Below are positions 60,407 to 64,000 of a stretch of 64,000 bases of DNA, in pieces. The DNA lies in assembly GCA_037444575.1 (NCBI GenBank), contig JBBIME010000008.1, forward strand, positions 248,001 to 312,000. The letters run 5' to 3'. Position 1 is the first letter of the stretch. Each line of letters starts with the position of its first letter. The notes beneath the pieces are model-generated. The model saw only the letters and a program-made list of their open reading frames with translations, was not told the DNA's origin and did not search any database. The DNA comes from Bacteriovorax sp037444575. GTDB taxonomy: Bacteria; Bdellovibrionota; Bacteriovoracia; Bacteriovoracales; Bacteriovoracaceae. The position numbers and the translations under genes were made by a program.

Positions 60407-60739
60407 ACTGAGTCTCCCAATGAAGTGAATGGGGGCTTATACGATGAAGAATACGCTTCTTCAATAAAATTTATCTAAAAGAGCGTTTATTAAGAGACTC
60501 ACAATGCTGTCTAAAAAATAGACACCTGACCAAGGTATTAATTGGGACTCAAGGAAGAAACACTCAAAACTCCTTAAAAACATTAATTTATATAGCGGGC
60601 ACAGAATTTGCTGTGCTGACTACAGTAGGCTAGAAAAAATACATATTTGAGGACTCTGATTGAGTTGGATGTATTTTTGAATTACTTTGACCGCGAAATA
60701 CAACAAAAGACAGTTTTACATAACGTTTAGGAGATTTGT
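60407..60739. other. Intergenic region with a hairpin
   Basis: 333 bases between divergent genes. GCACAG-AATTTG-CTGTGC (60599-60616) is a perfect 6-bp hairpin without a T-run. Promoters for both flanking genes must lie here, but I cannot assign them. No small RNA is certain. Confidence 0.4.
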
Positions 60740-61486
60740 ATGAATTTTAAAACATTAACTGCATTTTTAGCTTTCTCTCTTCTTAGTTCAAGTGCGTTTG
60801 CCGGATTCTTGAAAGAGGGTGGATATCAAGGAAGTCAAAATGCATCTGACAGAGTTAATCTTCTCTTAAAACCAGCTCAAGGACGCGACGGAAGTTTTTT
60901 CGCCGTTCTTATGAAGAGCGATAAAAAAATATCACTCTACTTAGTAGATGAAATCAACTCGAATTCTTATTCAATGACTCCACTTGAAGTGACAAAGGAT
61001 GGGGAAATTGGAGTTGTTAACGATGACCCAAGCTTGGTTATTTCTTCGGCGAAAGATAAAAAAGGAGAAGATGTTTTTAAAATCATGAGTGCAAACTCAA
61101 CAAACAATTCAGGATTTACTGGATTTTTTGAATTCGATGGAAAAGCTTCAAAATATTCATGGCTTCCTATTCAAGATGGTCAATACAAATCAGATGATGC
61201 AGGAAACGCCCTTCAGATTTCACAAATCGATCCAAAGGAAAGAGAAGCAACAGCAGTTTTTTTAACAAAAGAAATTAATGGAACATACACTCTGAGAGAA
61301 AAATTTCCTTCTATGCATTTGATTAACCAAAACTCAGTTCTGGCAACAGGGACGGTGAAAAATCAGATTCCAAGTGCGATTGCTATCTTTCTAGAGAAGA
61401 AGGGGATGTTTGGCGGAAAAAATATCGACATGCTTTTGGTAAATCCAAAAAACGATACAGATATTAAAACCTTCTCTAAGAAATAA
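60740..61486 (+). CDS. Secreted protein, unknown function
   Basis: A signal peptide (FLAFSLLSSSAFA) precedes about 225 residues with repeated beta-strand patterns (FFAVLMKSDKKISLYLVDE, SAIAIFLEKKGMFGGKNIDMLLV), suggesting a single beta-rich domain. No catalytic motif is visible. AGGAG sits before the ATG. It precedes the two modular secreted paralogues and may be in their transcript (28-base gap). Confidence 0.65.
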   Translation: MNFKTLTAFLAFSLLSSSAFAGFLKEGGYQGSQNASDRVNLLLKPAQGRDGSFFAVLMKSDKKISLYLVDEINSNSYSMTPLEVTKDGEIGVVNDDPSLVISSAKDKKGEDVFKIMSANSTNNSGFTGFFEFDGKASKYSWLPIQDGQYKSDDAGNALQISQIDPKEREATAVFLTKEINGTYTLREKFPSMHLINQNSVLATGTVKNQIPSAIAIFLEKKGMFGGKNIDMLLVNPKNDTDIKTFSKK

Positions 61487-61514
61487 TAATAATTTTGATT
61501 AATGGAAAACATAT

Positions 61515-62861
61515 ATGAAAACAAAAAATAAATTTACAGCAATCATGCTAATGGCAACTTTAAGTTTTGCCACAGTTTTAAAAGCAGAAGACATCGCTCT
61601 TCCTGTTATTAGCAAACCTGCCATATTAGACGAAGGAACTCAAAGAGAATTATCTGCAGCTCAAATTGCAGAGCTTCTTCCATGGGCGAAAGATTCAAAG
61701 TTATTTTTGACAGATCTTCTTGATAATATTCAAGGACTATCGACAACAGATAAGATCGATAGACTTGTCGAAGGACTCCAGCAAGTTGTAGGGGAAAGTG
61801 CTCCAAAAAATTCAGAGCTACTTATGAGATACGCTCTTAACCGAGGCCTTGTTATTAATGAAATTCTCTCTAAAGAAATGTCTGATGATGTTGTTGGAAC
61901 AGCTGATGCGAAACTTCGCGTTTTGAAATCATCGATCCAGATGGCCATTAAATATTATGATACAGACATGGCGATTCTTGCTAAAAAAACGGTAGCCCCA
62001 TACGTGATTTTTGGATTGGATTATTTTGAATTTTTAACAGAACTTAATAAATCAGTATTCGATGCTTCTGCCCAATATGCAATTCAAAGAACTGCGTTTG
62101 AGTGGCTTCAATGGGATTTATACCGTGATTTAAATAATGCAGCTTATGCTCCTCAGATTGTAAAAATTAATAATAGTTTGAAGACGTTTTCAAACAAAAA
62201 ATTAACAGATGCTCAGTCAATCGCTTCTATTCGTCAGATGAAAAAAATTGCGCAGCAACTTAATGTCTCTGGAGTGCTTGCAAAACTTGAAGAAGAAAGA
62301 AGATTGTCCGCTGCCAAAAGCGAAGAAGAACGAAGAATGTTGATTGCAAAAACTCAGGAAGAAAAAGATAGAATTCAAAGAGAGGCAATGATTGAAAAAA
62401 TGCGTGGAGTGAGATCTGCCATTGATATTGAAAAAGTAAATACTTTATCAGGAGTCCTAAATAGCAATCAATGGACAAATAGACTGGATGCAGCTGCAAA
62501 ATTGGGTGCGGTTGTAGGTGGAGATGTCACCCTAATGTTACTGGACAGATACCTTGTTGAAAATGATAGTGATGTTAATAATTCACTTCTTGGATTTTTA
62601 AACACTCGCTTTGGAAATAATCTTTACTTAATGAAAACAGAAAATTCTGAATTACAAAATAAAAAAATTATTGATTTAATCAGTTCAAGAAGACCTAATG
62701 GATGGGACAAGAGAATGTACATAGCAAATCTTTTAGGGAAAATTGCAACTGTCGAAAGTTATAGACTTTTGACTACATGGTTGAATAGTGAAAATGACAG
62801 TGATGCAAGAAATTCCATAAACTCTTCAATGCAAAAAATTGAACAAGCATTAAATAAATAG
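61515..62861 (+). CDS. Secreted modular protein with shared N-module and HEAT-like C-part
   Basis: After a signal sequence, residues about 30-245 form a module that recurs in the next gene (ILDEGTQRELSAAQIAELL, LLDNIQGLSTTDK, SELLMRYALNR, FEWLQWDLYRDLNNA). Then comes a coiled-coil stretch rich in Glu/Arg (EEERRLSAAKSEEERRML, about 258-290) and a C-terminal region with helical repeats (SGVLNSNQWTNRLDAAAKLG; LLDRYLVENDSDVNNSLLGFL; LISSRRPNGWDKRMYIANLLG; LLTTWLNSENDSDARNSINS), the pattern of HEAT repeats. Function unknown; adhesion or protein scaffolding are plausible. Confidence 0.7.
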   Translation: MKTKNKFTAIMLMATLSFATVLKAEDIALPVISKPAILDEGTQRELSAAQIAELLPWAKDSKLFLTDLLDNIQGLSTTDKIDRLVEGLQQVVGESAPKNSELLMRYALNRGLVINEILSKEMSDDVVGTADAKLRVLKSSIQMAIKYYDTDMAILAKKTVAPYVIFGLDYFEFLTELNKSVFDASAQYAIQRTAFEWLQWDLYRDLNNAAYAPQIVKINNSLKTFSNKKLTDAQSIASIRQMKKIAQQLNVSGVLAKLEEERRLSAAKSEEERRMLIAKTQEEKDRIQREAMIEKMRGVRSAIDIEKVNTLSGVLNSNQWTNRLDAAAKLGAVVGGDVTLMLLDRYLVENDSDVNNSLLGFLNTRFGNNLYLMKTENSELQNKKIIDLISSRRPNGWDKRMYIANLLGKIATVESYRLLTTWLNSENDSDARNSINSSMQKIEQALNK

Positions 62862-62885
62862 TTAAATATTTTAAAGAGATAACGT

Positions 62886-64000
62886 ATGAAAAATTTTAAA
62901 TCTATTGCCCTGATTAGCTCATTGATACTATCAAGTGGCGTTGGTTCGCTAAAAGCTGAAGATATCAATTTAGTGGCGATTGCAAAGCCCGCCATCTTAG
63001 ATGAAGGAACTCAAAGAGAATTATCAGCAGCACAAATCGCAGAACTTCTTCCTTGGGCAAAAGATTCAAAAAATTTCTTAACGGATCTTCTTGATAACGT
63101 TCAAGGTCTTACGACAACTGATAAAGTAGAACGATTAATCGAAGGTATCAAATCTTCAGTGATTGAAAGCGCTCCAAAAAATTCTGAACTACTCATGAGA
63201 TATGCTCTTAATAGAGCAATCGTTATTAATGACATTCTCGATCGCGAAATGGATGCATCTGCTGTTGGAACAATTGATGCAAAATCAAGAGTGCTCATTC
63301 TTTCAATTAAGATGGCCTTAAAATATTACGATGCTGACATGGACACGCTTTCTAAGAAGACAGCCTCTCCATTTGCTTCATTCGGGATTGAATATTTTAA
63401 TTTTTTAACAGAAGTTAATAAGTCGATCTTCGATGCTTCGGCCCAATACAATATTCAAAGAACATCATTGGAATGGTTGCAGTGGGATCTTTACCGCGAT
63501 CTAAACAACGCAACTTATGCCTCTCAAATTTTAAAAATTAATAACGCTCTAAAAACTTTTCCAACAAGAAAAATTTCTGATGCTCAATCGATCAGCTATA
63601 TCCGTCAGATGAAGAAGGTGAGTGAGCAGTTGAATGTTGTTGAGAAAAAAGAAGAAGATAGTAATTCAAGTCAAACTGTTATTTTTGGTTCTTCAAATAA
63701 TTCTAATTCTTCATCAAGCAATTCAAGCTCAAGCAGATCAAATTTTAGATACTCAGGTAGTTCTTGCTGGGCAACTTCAGCTAAAGGCGATTTGATGTAT
63801 TCTGTGAGCGACAGCAATTGTGCGAGTGGAAATTATATATATTCAGGTAGTTCTTGTTGGGCAACTTCTACTTCACACGATCTTATGCATTCTGTGAGTG
63901 ATAGCAACTGCGCTAGTGGGAATTATAGATATTCTGGTACTTCTTGTTGGGCAACATCTAAGTCTGGCGACCTAATGCATTCTGTGAATAACAGCAATTG
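62886..64000 (+). CDS. Secreted modular paralogue with 30-residue Cys repeats, cut by window edge
   Basis: The ATG at 62886 opens a frame with no stop before base 64000, so the gene continues beyond the window. After a signal peptide (SSLILSSGVGSLKA) the first 240 residues repeat the module of the preceding gene (same ILDEGTQRELSAAQIAELLPW core). The coiled coil and HEAT-like part of the neighbour are replaced by a Ser/Asn-rich linker (NSNSSSSNSSSSRSN) and tandem repeats of exactly 30 residues from codon 289 (base 63750): YSGSSCWATS, GDLMxSV, SNCASGNY. Two full copies and most of a third are visible, each with two Cys (positions 6 and 24). Confidence 0.8.
   Translation, partial: MKNFKSIALISSLILSSGVGSLKAEDINLVAIAKPAILDEGTQRELSAAQIAELLPWAKDSKNFLTDLLDNVQGLTTTDKVERLIEGIKSSVIESAPKNSELLMRYALNRAIVINDILDREMDASAVGTIDAKSRVLILSIKMALKYYDADMDTLSKKTASPFASFGIEYFNFLTEVNKSIFDASAQYNIQRTSLEWLQWDLYRDLNNATYASQILKINNALKTFPTRKISDAQSISYIRQMKKVSEQLNVVEKKEEDSNSSQTVIFGSSNNSNSSSSNSSSSRSNFRYSGSSCWATSAKGDLMYSVSDSNCASGNYIYSGSSCWATSTSHDLMHSVSDSNCASGNYRYSGTSCWATSKSGDLMHSVNNSN
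63750..64000 (+). repeat. In-frame 90-bp tandem repeat
   Basis: Starts at 63750, 63840 and 63930, exactly 90 bases apart, encoding 30-residue units. Differences between copies fall mostly in the centre of the unit and at third codon positions. The array runs past the window edge. Confidence 0.85.

Noticed and set aside
60599..60616. Small RNA gene
   Set aside because: Only a 6-bp hairpin without a terminator or promoter; not enough to call an RNA gene.

Overview
The window is AT-rich bacterial chromosome, roughly mid-30s percent GC by eye, densely packed with genes on both strands. Gene content points to a Gram-negative of the Bdellovibrionota / Bacteriovoracales type. RapA, SrkA, RarA, SlyD and an E. 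coli-type SpeD occur beside a b558-type succinate dehydrogenase, duplicated secreted endonuclease I, a secreted trypsin-like protease, a YkuD-like protein and many small secreted proteins of unknown function. That placement is an inference from gene mix and base composition; no rRNA or other marker here proves it.

Layout. 1-5294: tail of a malic enzyme-phosphotransacetylase, then sdhCAB and a thiolase. 5482-8591: a Fur-like regulator, a tiny ORF behind a 15-bp inverted repeat, a decayed copy of a two-HTH regulator, a zinc-ribbon protein, the intact regulator preceded by three identical-class dyads, and tRNA-Gly. 8630-13644: lysine 2,3-aminomutase/EpmB family protein, a DnaQ-type exonuclease with a WYL-like tail, then lipoamide dehydrogenase and an E2 acyltransferase. 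13662-16581: surface-sugar type genes (two glycosyltransferases, an FkbM methyltransferase). 16621-20145: two endonuclease I paralogues, rarA and rpsU. 20158-23001: a RAYT-type transposase with three copies of a short repeat, and a PMT-like membrane protein. 22674-24367: phenylalanine hydroxylase operon. 24453-28625: two lysine-rich small secreted proteins, a two-component system, YceI and a small outer-membrane barrel candidate. 28631-36487: tyrS, a copper chaperone/ATPase pair, a CDF transporter, serS and an FMN reductase. 36547-44955: Cys-repeat secreted protein, CcmI-tail-like protein, degenerate RibD, YebC, ABC-F and RapA. 44958-49975: HD protein, GMC oxidoreductase cluster, second ABC-F. 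49986-53852: isomerase-like thioredoxin-fold protein, cyclophilin, SlyD, YkuD-like protein, PTPS/QueD family protein and GTP cyclohydrolase I. 53863-58066: secreted unknown, SrkA, and divergent speD/speE. 58173-64000: secreted proteins, including a serine protease and two modular paralogues, the last ending in 30-residue Cys repeats that run off the window.

Working connections. sdhCAB with the malic enzyme and lpdA/E2 are central carbon metabolism. PhhA with its pterin dehydratase needs a reduced pterin, and folE plus the PTPS-like gene elsewhere in the window could feed it. speD and speE together convert AdoMet and putrescine to spermidine and share one intergenic region holding a perfect 16-bp palindrome. 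Copper chaperone and CopA-like ATPase overlap and are likely co-translated.

The most unusual items are the repeat family beside the RAYT gene, the three-site operator array of the two-HTH regulator, the Cys-repeat secreted proteins, the exonuclease-WYL fusion, and a RibD homologue that has lost its deaminase zinc ligands and its C-terminus.
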